Assembly (NCBI GenBank): GCA_002189035.1
Contig: NEEC01000018.1
Span: forward strand, 1,984,001 to 2,048,000
Length of the DNA: 64,000 nucleotides
From: Utricularia gibba
Taxonomy: Eukaryota; Streptophyta; Magnoliopsida; Lamiales; Lentibulariaceae
Direction: 5' to 3'
The position numbers and the translations under genes were made by a program. A model generated the notes under the pieces. It was not told the origin of the DNA, did no database searches, and worked only from the letters and a program-made list of their open reading frames with translations. Below, in pieces: positions 49,801 to 61,568 of this stretch. Each line of letters begins with the position of its first letter. The stretch's first letter is position 1.

Positions 49801-51017
49801 AAGGAATATGGAATACCTCCACTAAAATTATTTTCAGCAAGGTTTCTGAACAGACATACAGAGACAATAGAAATGGAATAGTGAGACAGGTAGAGCAAAT
49901 GCAACAAAATGCAGGATCGTTCTCGAAAAGGGTTTACATGCTGATAAGATTTGTAGGCAGTTGGTAAGGAATAGTATCATGAATGCAGTTGTTGCTCAAA
50001 TCCCTGCAGCTCAGATGAGGAAAAACGCTAAAAGGAAATAAAGTGAAGTTGACTAAAACTAAAGTATCATACAGAAAAATTCGCTCACAACGTCCTGAGT
50101 GCAGTCAGATCGTTGAGCATGTATCCCAGGGTACCATTGAGTCCGAAACCAGAAAGTTGTCTGTTCCAAAATATACACAAGCTATTTCACAAACCGCAAT
50201 ACTGTCATAACTCCAATTTTGGGTGAAGATTTTTGGATTGTGAAGTTAGATCAAATTACTCTGGAAAATAGGTCTGAATCAGAATCCATCAACCAAACAA
50301 ACAAAAAATTGAACCATATTTGAAAAGAAACAATTCATAGAACTGGTCACAAAAAACCTAGAAAGACAAATGGGGCATCAGCACTCACAGTGAGACCACA
50401 GAAGAATCCTGGCATGTGATCCCGGTCCATAATTCTCCACAAGGATCACCACCGGTTAACATCCAGCCACTTAGCTGCGAAGGGGTATTCAATGAAGAAT
50501 ACAAAACTTGGAGCGCTTGAACTGCACGGAACGAAGCATAAAATTAAGGATACACATCAAGAAAACCAATCAATCCAGAGCATCCCAAAAAGTAAGCGCC
50601 ACGTCGATAAAATGCAAGAAAATAATTCGCAGCTGTATTACTGGAGTACTACACCAAGTATCTCAAGTGGTGAAAATTCAGAAGCCTCGCCATTTACGTT
50701 CACCGACAACCAGTCAGGAACAATTAAAACAAAAGGAGATCACACAAGTAAATCCAAATTGTCAATGTATCACCGCAAACAAGACAAGATCATCGCAGCA
50801 GGTGTAATAGTCATTTCACAGTCACCAAAAAAGACGAACACAAAACGACATTTTCAACAAATCTCAACAATCGAATCAAGAATCAGCCAAGAGCGATCGA
50901 TTCACCGTCATTCAGATCAGTAACAGCATCAACCGCGCCGCCGCACAGAGTGAAGACAAAAACAGCCGCGATCAGTGCAGCCTCGTAGAAGAAACACGGA
51001 GTCCTCGGAGGCGTCAT
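46855..51017 (-). CDS. STRUBBELIG-receptor-family LRR receptor kinase (SRF), probably inactive kinase
   Basis: Sixteen exons (51017-50906, 50521-50389, 50160-50089, 50003-49938, 49845-49774, 49688-49617, 49441-49370, 49267-49202, 49072-49007, 48922-48627, 48545-48283, 48167-47896, 47816-47681, 47521-47379, 47241-47085, 46986-46855) give 709 residues. There is a signal peptide ([19 protein letters not shown]), the SRF N-terminus [15 protein letters not shown] and [13 protein letters not shown], seven LRRs each on its own 66- or 72-base exon, a proline-rich stretch, a membrane helix ([20 protein letters not shown]) and a kinase domain. The glycine loop ([11 protein letters not shown]) and VMAIKR lysine are present, but the catalytic loop reads [12 protein letters not shown] (no Asp) and DFG is DCG. 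SRF members include kinase-dead signalling receptors such as STRUBBELIG. Confidence 0.95.
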
Positions 51018-53503
51018 TCGCCGACGATCAACTCCGCGCAGAGCTCTCAACTCCGACGCTCTAGATCGTGATGCGCCGTCAAAGATACCAAACAAACAAA
51101 CAAATCCTCCGGCGACGGTATGAGTGCGATCAGGTAGGTTACAAGAAATGCGTCTGCCGGCAGAGACGAGAAAAACTGCTTTAAACAGTCGCCTTTACTG
51201 TCACTAAAAGCCGCTCATCCGTAAAACCTTCCAAAACTTTCCATTACCAGCTTTTTCATTAATTTTTATTTGTATGATATTTATGAGAGGAGGGAGGAAG
51301 GGGGACAGAACAGAGCGGCGCTTGAACCATATAAAGGCAGGGAGTGGAGACAGAACACGGAAGACCGAGGAGCCCGAAATGACAGAATAGTCCTCTGATG
51401 ACAAGGACAACGACTGCTCCTCGCGGGGCCCGCCACCGCCCTTTTTGGAATCGTTTATTTTTATTTTAAAATAATTACAAATAATATCCACCTATCTATT
51501 TGACGTGGAACAGCAAACGTGGCATTCGCTCTCCCAACCGACACCCATCCCTCCACTTCGGCCGACATCCAACTATCCTTGCGATAAAATGGGATGTTGA
51601 TGGTGGTTACTTTTTTATTTTTTAAAAAATAAAAACGTTACGCATGTCTATTTTTTAACATAAAATTAAATAGTATCTATTTAATATAATTTTTCAAAAT
51701 ATTTAATGAATTAGTTATTTAATGAAATAGTGTCTCATTTTGGGTATTAAGCCGTGGGTCTCGGCCCACTACTAAAAATACTTACTAATGCAGAGTTCGG
51801 GCCCATCGCCTGGCAAATGTACAGTTTCAAGAAAATAATATTAACTAAAAATTTAAAAAGTATTCTGGAAATTTTTTTAATATTATTTTTATTTTTAAAA
51901 AAGAAAAAATATATTTTTTAGAATTTATAATAAAAATAGAAATGAGAAGTAGAATTAGTTGTTTTATTATTTATATTTTTTTACTTACTTTTAACTACAT
52001 TCAAAAATTATTTTTTATCAAAAACATAAATAGAAATATGAAATGTTTTATGTAAAATTATTTTCAGTAAAAACAAATAGCACTAGCAGTTGGATTGAAG
52101 GCATGAATGAAGCATCAAATCCACACTCCATTAGGGTTTAACGCAGTGCAATGCAAGTAATGATATTGAAGATCTTGACGTGTTCTTGTATTTCATAATC
52201 TTCAACAAGATTTAAAATTCGGAAAAATTTCGGATTCCGGATTTTGGAAAAATGCTTTTTAATTACAAATACTTAATTTTATTCTATTCAGATACTATAT
52301 GTATATCAAAATATCGAATATATTGAAGATTGAAACGTACAACATATCACAATCGAATTTAATGGAATGATGAGAGTAGATGATACATAGTAATGCATGT
52401 TTGTCTCGTAGCGTTGACTAGACCGTAGACTTCACCACTAACACGACTTCATTTTCTATTTTTTTTATTGCATTTCAAAATTACAAATTTGTAAATTATG
52501 AGGTTAGTAAAAAAAATGGGGGGAGGGGGGGGGGGATTTTTATTTTAGTGCAACTAGGATTTTAATGTATGTAATTGAACAAAAAAGTTGAGTGCAGGTG
52601 GGACACAGCTCTTTGATGAGGATTACTATCCTTTTTGTAATTCAAAATTTAATTGAAATTTCCCACGAAAACGCATATAGTAAGGCCAAGCTAGTTAACT
52701 AAAGATGCGATCGCTTCTCAACCGTTCAGTTTCCCATCAGAACCAAACGGCTTCTCGAATCATCGGTTGATAAACCGCAATTCGTTGTAGACTTTGGTTC
52801 GAAACTAGATTCTAAAACCTTGAATCGAACTGAAACCCTTAAGCTACACCAAAACCGAAATCGAATGATTAATGTTTTAATGAATGATACATATCTCAAA
52901 CGCCTACACAATAAATTTTGATTTTGTATAACCATTGCTAAATACCCTTAAGTTATTATGGGTGTTCAGAATTGATATTAGATGCCCTGAGGAATCATAA
53001 TACGAGCCTAATTCTTTCTTCAAATTTAATTTAAAAAAACATGTGCTTGATCTCCTAAATAATTAAGAATCTATTAAAAATATAAAAGTAAAATAGATAA
53101 ATATTTACATACACCTACAACGGATCATATTAGTACCTAGAATAAGCCTTTTCAACATCTACAGTAGCGTATATGGATGTATTTTGAAAATTTATATAAT
53201 TATTTTAATAATTTTTTAGATATTTTTAATCTTATTTAAATTTTATAATATTAGCCAATAAATTATTGATAATAATTTATAAACATTTTTAATTTGTTAA
53301 TGTTTTTTTAAAAAAACATGATCATTTGATGATTTGATATATATTTAATAATTATTTTAAATATTTGAAAATAAAAATTAACGTTACGCTCATCCCCGAA
53401 TCCAACCGGAACGGGAACGCAACCAATTACAACACTACAGGCAACCAACCAACCAGTATATAAAGCGGATTTCAGTGCGCGGTCGGCCTTTCTCAGTTAA
53501 GCC
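51018..53503. other. Largest gap: SRF leader, AT-rich spacer, repeat copy, LRAT-gene promoter
   Basis: 51018-51460 is the SRF leader/promoter, with TATAAAGG (minus-side context unclear) near 51330. 51590-53390 is AT-rich without coding potential, apart from one member of a direct-repeat pair (52341-52520) followed by a G-run at about 52518-52534. 53455-53463 has TATATAAAG, a good TATA box about 45 bases before the next start codon. Confidence 0.45.
52341..52520 (+). repeat. Direct repeat, copy A
   Basis: This stretch reappears with point changes and small indels at 54575-54746 in the same orientation. The best block is 32 identical bases (52424-52455 against 54648-54679), containing GTAGACTTCACCACTAAC. 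Both copies start with CAATTTAATGGAATGA-like sequence and end in TAAATTATGAGGTTAGT. The pair flanks the LRAT-domain gene. Confidence 0.75.
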
Positions 53504-54262
53504 ATGGAAGACCAGGAGAGAGTAGACATACCCTCCAACAAGGTTCCAAGAGAGACACTGCAGCCCGGAGATCACATATATCACTGGATTTTCAAAATCA
53601 TTTCTCACCACGGTATGCATCTTTCTTCATTCACAGTTTTCCCACTCAGAAATGATGATATACCGACGCTTGTTTGCTCATTTGGGTTGAAACTTGAAGG
53701 TATATACATTGGGAAGGGAAGAGTGATCCACTACGTTCGTGGTGACTCCAAGTTGTTGGCCTCCACTGCCGGTTCCTCCTCCGGAAACGCACCCACCACC
53801 GGCGGCGTCATTGAATCTTCTCTTGACGAATTCCTGGACGGCAAAAGGAAACCCTATCTGTACGCCTATGGAGTCAGTCAAGACTTTTTCCGCATAAAAA
53901 GAGGAGGCACCTGCACAATCATCCGGTCTGATCCAGCTGCAGATGTAATCCGTCGTGCTCAGTATCTCCGGGAACATGGGTTCGGTCAATACGATCTTTT
54001 CGATAACAATTGTGAAGCTTTCTGTCTTTACTGCAAAACTGCGTTGGTGGATCGAAACACAGGACGCCCAGGGGGAAGCGGACAGGTCACAGCCAATACG
54101 GCGGCGGCACAGACAGCCGTTGCTGGAGGTATCCTTTTTCTTGGCTCCTGGGTGAGTCGCTGTGGAAAGCTTCAGCTCTCAGAGGAGATCCACAAAAGAG
54201 ACAATTGGATCAAAGTCGAAGTTGATCGCTTGGTAGAGAACAGACTCTTGTGTTACTGCTGA
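53504..54262 (+). CDS. LRAT/NC-domain protein (NlpC/P60-like thiol fold)
   Basis: Two exons (53504-53612 and 53700-54262) encode 223 residues. The fold's first active-site block is GDHIYHW (His about 24) and HHGIYIGKGRVIHYVRG; the second is LFDNNCEAFCLYCKT with the catalytic-type Cys about 141. The C-terminus has a hydrophobic stretch (AAAQTAVAGGILFLGSW) that may touch membranes. Mammalian relatives (LRAT, HRASLS/PLAAT) are lipid acyltransferases; plant NC-domain proteins are largely uncharacterised, so substrate is unknown. The intron (53613-53699) is 87 bases, divisible by three and free of stops, so an unspliced message would insert 29 residues between the two histidines of HHG and the next strand. 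A TATA box lies about 45 bases upstream. The gene is flanked by direct repeats. Confidence 0.85.
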   Translation: MEDQERVDIPSNKVPRETLQPGDHIYHWIFKIISHHGMHLSSFTVFPLRNDDIPTLVCSFGLKLEGIYIGKGRVIHYVRGDSKLLASTAGSSSGNAPTTGGVIESSLDEFLDGKRKPYLYAYGVSQDFFRIKRGGTCTIIRSDPAADVIRRAQYLREHGFGQYDLFDNNCEAFCLYCKTALVDRNTGRPGGSGQVTANTAAAQTAVAGGILFLGSWVSRCGKLQLSEEIHKRDNWIKVEVDRLVENRLLCYC

Positions 54263-55671
54263 AATAAGGTTTGAGTTCCGAATTTAATGTTAAAAATGTT
54301 CGTGTGTTCTCTCTTGAATCTTCTCAATAAGGTTTAAGTTTGAGTTATATATTGAAGATGCTCTGTGTTATCATACTCGTATTGTACGATATTATTAACG
54401 TTCTCAATTTTCGTATTTTATCTTTCTCTTAATCTTTATACCAATTACTTCACAATTAATCACTTACGTCAAAACTATTCCAAATCAATCATTATTATCT
54501 TCGAAATTATTATCAAAGAAATTATATCACATTGCACAGTTATTGTGAATTCGAAATAAAATAATAATAAAAAGCACATCATATCGCCATCCAATTTAAT
54601 GGAATGATAAATAATAATGCGTGTTTGTCTTGTAGCCTTGACTCGATCGTAGACTTCACCACTAACACGACTTCATTTTTTTTATTTTTTTATTGCATTT
54701 GAAAATTAAAAAACTGTAAATTATGAGGTTAGTTAAAAAAATAGGGATGTTTACTTTAGGGCATATATAGATTTATTGAGAACTAAAAAGATAATAAAAA
54801 ATCCAATTTATCCTAATTTCTGTCCGAATATACTTTTGAAATAATAAAAAATAAACAAAATAATATGGTAATGAAAGCCGTGTCTGGAGTCCGTCCGCTG
54901 GGCCGGGGCGGATCGGGTCGTCAGGCGTATGCGATGATCCCCTCTTTTGGGCTACTGAGCTGAGGCCCATTAATTAAGGCTCAGTCATTCCTTTCCACCT
55001 GAATACGGACAGGCTTTGCATTCTTGTGACCCACAAATTCAAAATTTAAAACACAGCAACTGTGAACTAAATGCACGAATGAAACGTCAAATCCGGACTG
55101 CATTATTACTAATGAGACATATAATTCTATTTATTAAATTAAAAAATAGAATATTATTGTAAATGACATTTTTATCCTTAAAACTATTTATTTAACTTAC
55201 TCCACGTTGTAAAGAATTATTCTATATGGAATGATTTTTAGAAAATTTCTGATTTTTTATTAATAAATATTATAATTTTATATTATTAAAATTAGTTACC
55301 TTTGTGAATGTGGTTGGGAAGACACGAGGTCAGGGTGAGGTATCGATGTGTCACGTGACATGAAAATGACGGGAGTGAAGACTGAAGTGAGTAGGTGCTG
55401 CGTATTAATTCCAATTACAGCTCACGGTTCAGGATGGGGAGGAGGTACAAAAGGGACGATTCCAAATAGAGAAGCATCTGATGAAAAGACGTTTCTGCCC
55501 TTCCTTCTGTTTCAAATTCCCCGATTTCGAAACCGAAACCACGCTCATAACTCCCGTCGGTCGGTGAGCGAGGGCGTTTCTTCGCGGGTGGAAAGACGGA
55601 TATACCCTTGCTTCTGCTTTGATTTCAACTGCCAGCGCAGGGGAACCACCGGTACAGTAGCTGTCGTCTGA
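54263..55671. other. Intergenic: LRAT-gene 3' flank, repeat copy B, ANKRD13-like promoter
   Basis: 1.4 kb, AT-rich except for a GC-rich patch at 54885-54925. It contains direct-repeat copy B and, at about 55069-55102, a short segment resembling 52100-52133. 55330-55671 is the likely promoter and leader of the ankyrin gene. No gene or RNA recognised. Confidence 0.45.
54575..54746 (+). repeat. Direct repeat, copy B
   Basis: Second member of the pair described at 52341-52520. It lacks the long G-run that follows copy A and has TAGGGATG in that place. About 2.2 kb separates the copies. No terminal TG..CA or inverted ends are evident, so an LTR or MITE origin is not established. Confidence 0.75.
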
Positions 55672-57531
55672 ATGTCCAAGAATTTGGCGCCGGGTTCGGC
55701 GGCAGTTGTCCGCCTGAAGGACTACGTCGGGAGCCCCGTGCATTACGCCGTTGCTACCTCCAACCATGCGGCGCTGGGGAAGATACTCGCGGCGCTGCCG
55801 GTGCTAGCGGATCCTGCGGGGATCGAAACGGAGAGTGAGTCGATCGCACAAGAGCGAATCTCGGAGGAAATTGCGGCCGTGATTGACCGCCGTGACAATC
55901 CGCTCAGGGAGACGCCGTTGCAACTCGCCGTCCGCCTTGATGATGTGGCTGCCGCTAGGGCTCTCGCTGCCGCTGGAGCAGACGTCTCACTCCAGAACGC
56001 TGGGGGGTGGAATCCGTTGCAGGAAGCGCTACTCCGTCGCTCGCCGGGGATCGCTGCGGCACTCGCGCAGCAACACCACCTTGCGGCCTGGTCTAAATGG
56101 CGGCGGAGATTGCCGAGACTCGTCTCCGGTCTTCGCCGCATGCGCGATTTCTATATGGAGATGTCATTTCACTTTGAGAGCTCAATCGTTCCGTTTGTGG
56201 ATAAAATCGCTCCCTCGGATACTTACAAAATCTGGAAGCGCGATGGAAATCTACGCGCCGACACTTCTCTCTCCGGCTACGACGGCCTGAAAATCCAACG
56301 CACAAACCAGAGCTTTCTATTCCTCAATGACGGCGATTGCTGCAATTCCGCCGACGGTAAGATGAAACCTGGCTCCCTCCTAGTCGTAAACCACGATAAG
56401 AAGAAAATCTATGATGCATTTACCGGTGCTGGGTATCCGCTCTCGGAAAGTGAAATTGCCAGTTTGTGTAACCAAACTAGCGTCTACCGGCCGGGAGTTG
56501 ACGTAACCGGAGCCGAGTTGATTGCGCGAAAAAACTGGAGAGGCCAGCCGAAGACTGAGAGCGTCGGCGATTGGAAAGCCAGGGTTTACGAAATGCACAA
56601 TGTGCTCTTCACCTTCCGATCGCGGAAGGTGAACTCCTCGGAGCATCGAGATGATTCTTCCGCCTCTACCTGCATATTACCGTTGGAAATCGACGAGCAA
56701 TCCGACGACGGTTTCATCGTGGCGGAGAATCCGAGGTTTAGCGTTTCGACAGACCGGCAGCGCCGTCACAGCAGCTTCGTACCGGAGGAGAGGGAGTTCA
56801 TCAGCGTTTCACGCAAAAGCGTGGACATTATCCCAGTGGATTGCCGGAGAAGACCCCCGCCATGCGCCGCCGACAGACTGGTGGCGCAGCCGCAGACTAA
56901 GGACAAAGAATACTCTAAGAATCTCCGTCCCGTGGTTTGGCTCACCGATCAGTTCCCTCTCAAAACATCGGAGCTCCTCCCCTTGCTTGACATCCTTGCA
57001 AGCAAAATCAAGGCTGTACGCCGCCTCCGAGAGGTTCTCACGACGACATTTCCGGCGGGGACATTCCCAGTCAAGGTGAAAACGGTCAAAAGATATCTTT
57101 ATTTTTTTTTTCCTATACGTGGGCCCCTACTTATTCTGATTCAGTGAAAGCGCCGCTTCATATGACTTCCTTTTCTTTCCTTTTTCCCCTTTAGATTTTG
57201 CTTTGAATTCCTTCTTTTCATGCCTTGCTTATCTAACCGATGATCATTCATTCTCCTAACCAAGTTTGGCTATTTGAATCAGGTGGCTATTCCCGTGGTT
57301 CCAACGGTAAGAGTCGTGATCACATTCACAAAGTTCGTCGAGCTTCCGCCCCAGGAAAGTTTCTACACTCCCCTGAGCAGCCCAGTACATGAAGACGGAG
57401 GGAGTCGGCGTTGCAGCCAACAGACGACGGATACCGATCCGTTTGCGATTCCGACAGGCTACACCTGGTGGCGCGGCGAAGAGAAGAATAAGAGGCTGAA
57501 GAACTCGAGATCAATGAAGAAAGCCAAGTGA
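55672..57531 (+). CDS. ANKRD13-like ankyrin protein with GPCR-chaperone-type domain
   Basis: Two exons (55672-57075 and 57283-57531) encode 550 residues. Residues about 18-135 hold ankyrin repeats (YVGSPVHYAVATSNHAALGK, RETPLQLAVRLDDVAAARAL, GADVSLQNAGGWNPLQEALL). The conserved domain known from ANKRD13 then follows: WKRDGNLRADTSLSGYDGLK, SFLFLNDGD, GSLLVVNHDKKKIYDAF, RKNWRGQPKTESVGDWKARV, and near the end LLPLLDILASKIKAVRRLRE with FPVKVAIPVVPTVRVVITFT. Animal ANKRD13 proteins bind ubiquitinated receptors in endocytosis; the plant members are little studied. The typical two-exon plant layout and the intact frame support a functional gene. Its coding sequence is clearly GC-richer than the flanks. 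Confidence 0.9.
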
Positions 57532-58610
57532 AGGTGTTACGAAATGGAGCGTCTCTGTGGTTGAATAAGTGCAGAGGATCATCGCAAGATGGGGAGGGGG
57601 CGGGGGCCCTCCCCAAACTGCTCCGCCTCTGGCCCAGGCTTTCTGTGTTTGCTGTGACGTGGGAATGGCTGTCTGTCTATTCAGGGAGGGTCTCTGTGGT
57701 TGAATTCAGCAGCATCATTTGCAGAGGGGAACTCATCATCCCAAGGATGCATTTTGGAATGGTCCTCACACGGTGAGTCGTGTACTAACTACTAGGTGCA
57801 CTGTTGCTGGTGTCTGTCTTGAAGTTTTTTTTTTTCACTAAGGTTTATAACTCATCTGCTTGTTGAAAAAAGAAAGAACTCGGTTGGAGTCGGGTCAGCT
57901 CTGTCCCATTTGGGCTTAAATCCGGGTCCAAGGTGGGTTCAACCAACCTGAGGAAATGCATGTTATGGAAACGTGAATACTCTTGTCATCTGAAGAGATG
58001 AAGTGAAGAGACGAAGCCTGATAGAAGGAGTACAGGAGCACTCATCATCACCCTTGGATCCATCCAATCAGTCTGTGCCCTGTGTGGGGGCTGCTGCTGC
58101 TGCGGGGGATGTGATCGCGTGTTCCTTTCTCATTGCCTCAAACCATCTTTGGAGGAGATTTTCTTCTCTTTATGTGATGAATGCTCCCCGCATACTCGTG
58201 CTGGTTCCATCATTCCCAGGAGCCCACGCGCGATCCACAGGAAGCCCATTTTTATATTTTAGTGTTCCCAAATATTATAAATTAATATTAGAAGAATTAA
58301 AACTTGAATCCAACCCATGGTTTTCTATTTAGTTTGAATTTTAAATAATTTGTATCGATTAAGTGCTTGGTTTGGGTTTTTAAATTTTTTTATTAAAAAC
58401 ACGGAAAATCCGAAGAAATAATTAAGTAATTATGAGGGGAAAAATAACATATTCCAATTGCGACGTCCAGCAACACGGCAAACTGCCCGCCACTTTCCTT
58501 CTATTTCCCGCCCTTGTCCACCATTTCAAATCCCCAATCCCGCAGTCTCTCGTCTCCATTGTCGCTCCGCAGTTGTCTTTCCGTACCTCGATTCCTCCGC
58601 TTGTTCCGCC
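57532..58610. other. ANKRD13-like 3' region and upstream region of the small protein gene
   Basis: About 1.1 kb. 57532-57780 is likely 3'UTR. 57990-58230 is GC-richer with a GCTGCTGCTGCTGC run at 58089-58104 and a 109-codon plus-strand frame (58003-58332) that resembles nothing I know. 58250-58440 is AT-rich; the rest is leader of the next gene. Confidence 0.4.
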
Positions 58611-58955
58611 ATGAAAGCTAAGCTCGGGAGGCGCTACCTGGGGGCGTCGTCTTCGACTACGTCATTCTCCATTTACTTGAAGCCTGGAGCTCTAGCCAAG
58701 CTCCGGGACTCCAGGATAACCGCTAGATCGAGACAAGTGTCGAGGCAAGCTGTGCTCGCGTTGATTCAGCTAGATCGGAGTTCAGATCCAGCGTTCCCCG
58801 CGCCGAGTTCGCCGGTCGTGTCCATGGAGGTTGTCCCCTGTTTTCGGTTGAGATCGGCCAGGTACCATCCTCTCTGCCTTCAGCGCAAGAAACTCGTTTC
58901 TGTGACGCCTCTGTTCTGCGATACTCCGTCGCAGCAGTCTCGTGTGGATGGATGA
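58611..58955 (+). CDS. Small basic plant protein of unknown function
   Basis: A single-exon frame of 114 residues starting MKAKLGRRYLGASSS. It is basic, Ser-rich and has the blocks SRQVSRQAVLALIQLDRSS, FPAPSSPVVSMEVVPCFRL and YHPLCLQRKKLVSVTPLFC, which look like a short conserved plant family rather than chance sequence. No domain, signal peptide or membrane helix is visible. The same frame is open upstream for about 50 more codons from another ATG-less start, but the ATG used here is preceded by CGCC and begins the family-like block. The next gene on the right is convergent. Confidence 0.55.
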   Translation: MKAKLGRRYLGASSSTTSFSIYLKPGALAKLRDSRITARSRQVSRQAVLALIQLDRSSDPAFPAPSSPVVSMEVVPCFRLRSARYHPLCLQRKKLVSVTPLFCDTPSQQSRVDG

Positions 58956-59351
58956 CTCATTGGCATTTAGCGATATCGGGGAGTTGTATGTAACTTATCC
59001 CGGCATTTAGGATGAATTATGAGATGAAGTGTTGTTCTGTCTTCATGTTCTGTTTTGCAGAACCCCTGGACATATTTTCAAGTTTCCGATCCACTGAATC
59101 ACTCGCAATGCAGCGAGCCATCAAAACACCTCAAACAACGTACACGAACTTCTGATGTGGATTGCTGGAGCCACCAGAAGAATAAAACGTTCAGCAGCCT
59201 CAGCAAACCAACACCAAGTTTCGCACCCCATTAAGCCTACAAAGAAGTAGGAAAGCATGAATAAGGTCATACTACAGCCTGCACACAACCAACATGGCTT
59301 GGTTTGGTTTGTCTTCAAGCCCTCGAACCTTGAGAAACCGCAATCCAGGGA
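58956..59351. other. Convergent 3' ends of the small protein and TOM1 genes
   Basis: 396 bases between facing stops. Likely two 3'UTRs; a 65-codon minus-strand frame at 59121-59318 has no recognisable content. Confidence 0.45.
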
Positions 59352-61568
59352 TCACCGGATAGGGTGGTACTGGGCAGACACTCTTTTTGCTGGCAGCTTC
59401 CGCAAGATGAACAGGACGAGAGCAGATGGAAGAACCTCGACCAGCTGTTTTTAGACAAATGAATTCTCTCTCAGGAGCCTGATGAGTTAGTGCATCAAGT
59501 GGGGAGACATCAAGAAAGACGTACAATGTAATAGATCAAATTCAACACAGGGTGATCAAGAACATCAAGCGAGGCGTCCGAATCGAAAGCTGAGAGTGCA
59601 AGCTGCATAGAGAGCTTTTAGATACACAAGAGGCCTCAAGATTATGGCATCATATGTTTCCACATGCCGATCAATGCCACTGTACTGTGCTAGTGATCAT
59701 GCATTAGAAGGCGATACATTGTGTCACAACTTACCACAAAGCATCTTATAAGAAAACAGGTGAAGCATATTGCGGTCACCGATCCCACCTGAAAAGAATA
59801 CAAGTATTGATGCCGGAAACAAAGCGGAACAGATTCTAGCAGAGGTGAGGGTTAGCATAATGACTAAGGCTTGTTGCTAATGGATATATAAAGCGAAACT
59901 CACTTCGTGCAGCTTCTTTCTTCTCCCTTTGGACTCAATAGGGAATCGTCTTAGCATGAAAAATAACCTGGAAAGCAAAGAATCTCAGTCGGCAAAGAGC
60001 AGCGGTAATAAAGATTGGAATGGGAGAAATCGGTAAATAGATATTACCTCCCTCCATAGAGCAAAAACCCAAGTGCAGCTATAAATGATACCACTGCAGA
60101 GATCAAAGACTGTTAGTAGCAAGGTTTTAAATTCAGAAACATAAAGGAACTTTGGGAGAATGATCAAAATTTCAGCCAACTACAAATCTTTTGAAATATG
60201 TTTATTTTCCCATCTTGGTTGATATGACCAATGAAACAGGGAATTCCAGACGAATTCCACTGGAATCCCATTAGTAATAAGAAAAAATAAAGGCAGTTCA
60301 AGAACGCAATAGGGACCAACCTGCAATGAAAATCTTTCCAATGAATTCCACAACAGGGTTATCATCTATCCAGATGTATATCCAGATACAAACCTGATAC
60401 AAAAATTTCTAATCAGAACTAACAAATCCTGACCAATAGCTCCAAACCTGGCTGTGCAGATAACTATGTTTTGGTGCATAGGGTTCTTCATTCACAGATA
60501 ACTACCCGCGGAAAATAGAGTATGATTACAGATATGCATGGTGATAAAAGCAAGCATCATCCGAAATAGCTTAGAAATGAGCTTTCCTGCTTCTGAGCGG
60601 ATGCAGTGACTAATTTATGTGGAAGGAAACCAAAACGAACCTGTACAAAATAAATTGCAGCATTGATGGAAATGTAGGAGATCCTGAGCTTATCTGTCGG
60701 TAAGCTTCTTGCCTATGAGAAGACGAAGGTGGCATAGCTATTCAGCCAACATTCATGACTCAAAACTGTCATTTCATCAACGAACAATGTACCTGATGGT
60801 ATATCTCCGCCCAGAAGAGGACAAGAAGCGTATATGTAGAAAAGAAAAGCAACCCAGGAAGATCCAAGAGCGCCAGAGTCAGCACCTGGTTAGTACCACA
60901 AGACAGCAGAATCAGAAAAAATAAATTCAAAGGTCAGGGTCTGTATTAGAATACAATCAAATGCAAGCATCATTAGTTCTAAATTATGTATGACCAAAAA
61001 GATGGGTGACGATGATGCTTGTTCTAAGCATCATGATTTTCAGAATTATAAGGCAATGAAAAATGAAAGAGGAGGGTCGGTTAGGAAGGCCTTACCTTCG
61101 GATGGAAATGAAACACATGCTTATGAAATCCAAACACAACTGCCCGCACTGAAAATTCAACATTTTTGAATAAGAAAGATGGTATTATGGTATACACATG
61201 AAAGTTCAGGGAAACACATTCATACATCCATTCACGATGAAGTTCATAATGTGGAAAACCTTCTGAGTTGTCCAACCATATTCAGGCACCCTTAGTTCAA
61301 TTCTTACGTATTGAATCTGCAAGAAAACAACCAACAGAAACAATCACGAATCAGAGAAAGTGAACCCTCACACCCTGCATAACCCATACAATAAAGGTGT
61401 CAAGTTACTCGCCAGGGCTACAGCAGCGACGAGAGCGTAAACACCGCAAAGAGTGAAGAAAATCCCATCTTGCCACTGGGCAGACTCATTGATCTCTTCC
61501 CACCAGCTTCCGGTCAGACCAGCGAATGTGGTGCCGCCCGGGAGAGTGATTAGCGGAATTCTTGTCAT
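59352..61568 (-). CDS. TOM1: TOM1/TOM3-family seven-helix membrane protein
   Basis: Eleven exons (61568-61413, 61316-61226, 61148-61096, 60885-60793, 60712-60641, 60393-60321, 60093-60048, 59967-59904, 59788-59735, 59602-59525, 59444-59352) encode 290 residues; Arabidopsis TOM1 is 291. Diagnostic parts: [96 protein letters not shown] and the end [13 protein letters not shown]1 is a tonoplast protein first known as a host factor required for tobamovirus RNA replication; its own cellular role is unclear. Exon 1 ends at CCTG followed by GCGAGT, so the first intron needs a GC donor. TOM1, TOM3 and THH1 are close paralogues and I cannot separate them with certainty. Confidence 0.95.

Noticed and set aside
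52518..52534. G-run next to repeat copy A
   Set aside because: Simple homopolymer, absent from copy B; could form a quadruplex but nothing else supports a function.
58003..58332. 109-codon plus-strand frame between the ankyrin and small-protein genes
   Set aside because: Contains a GCT repeat translated as Ala run and otherwise shows no conserved block; likely 3'UTR or spacer.
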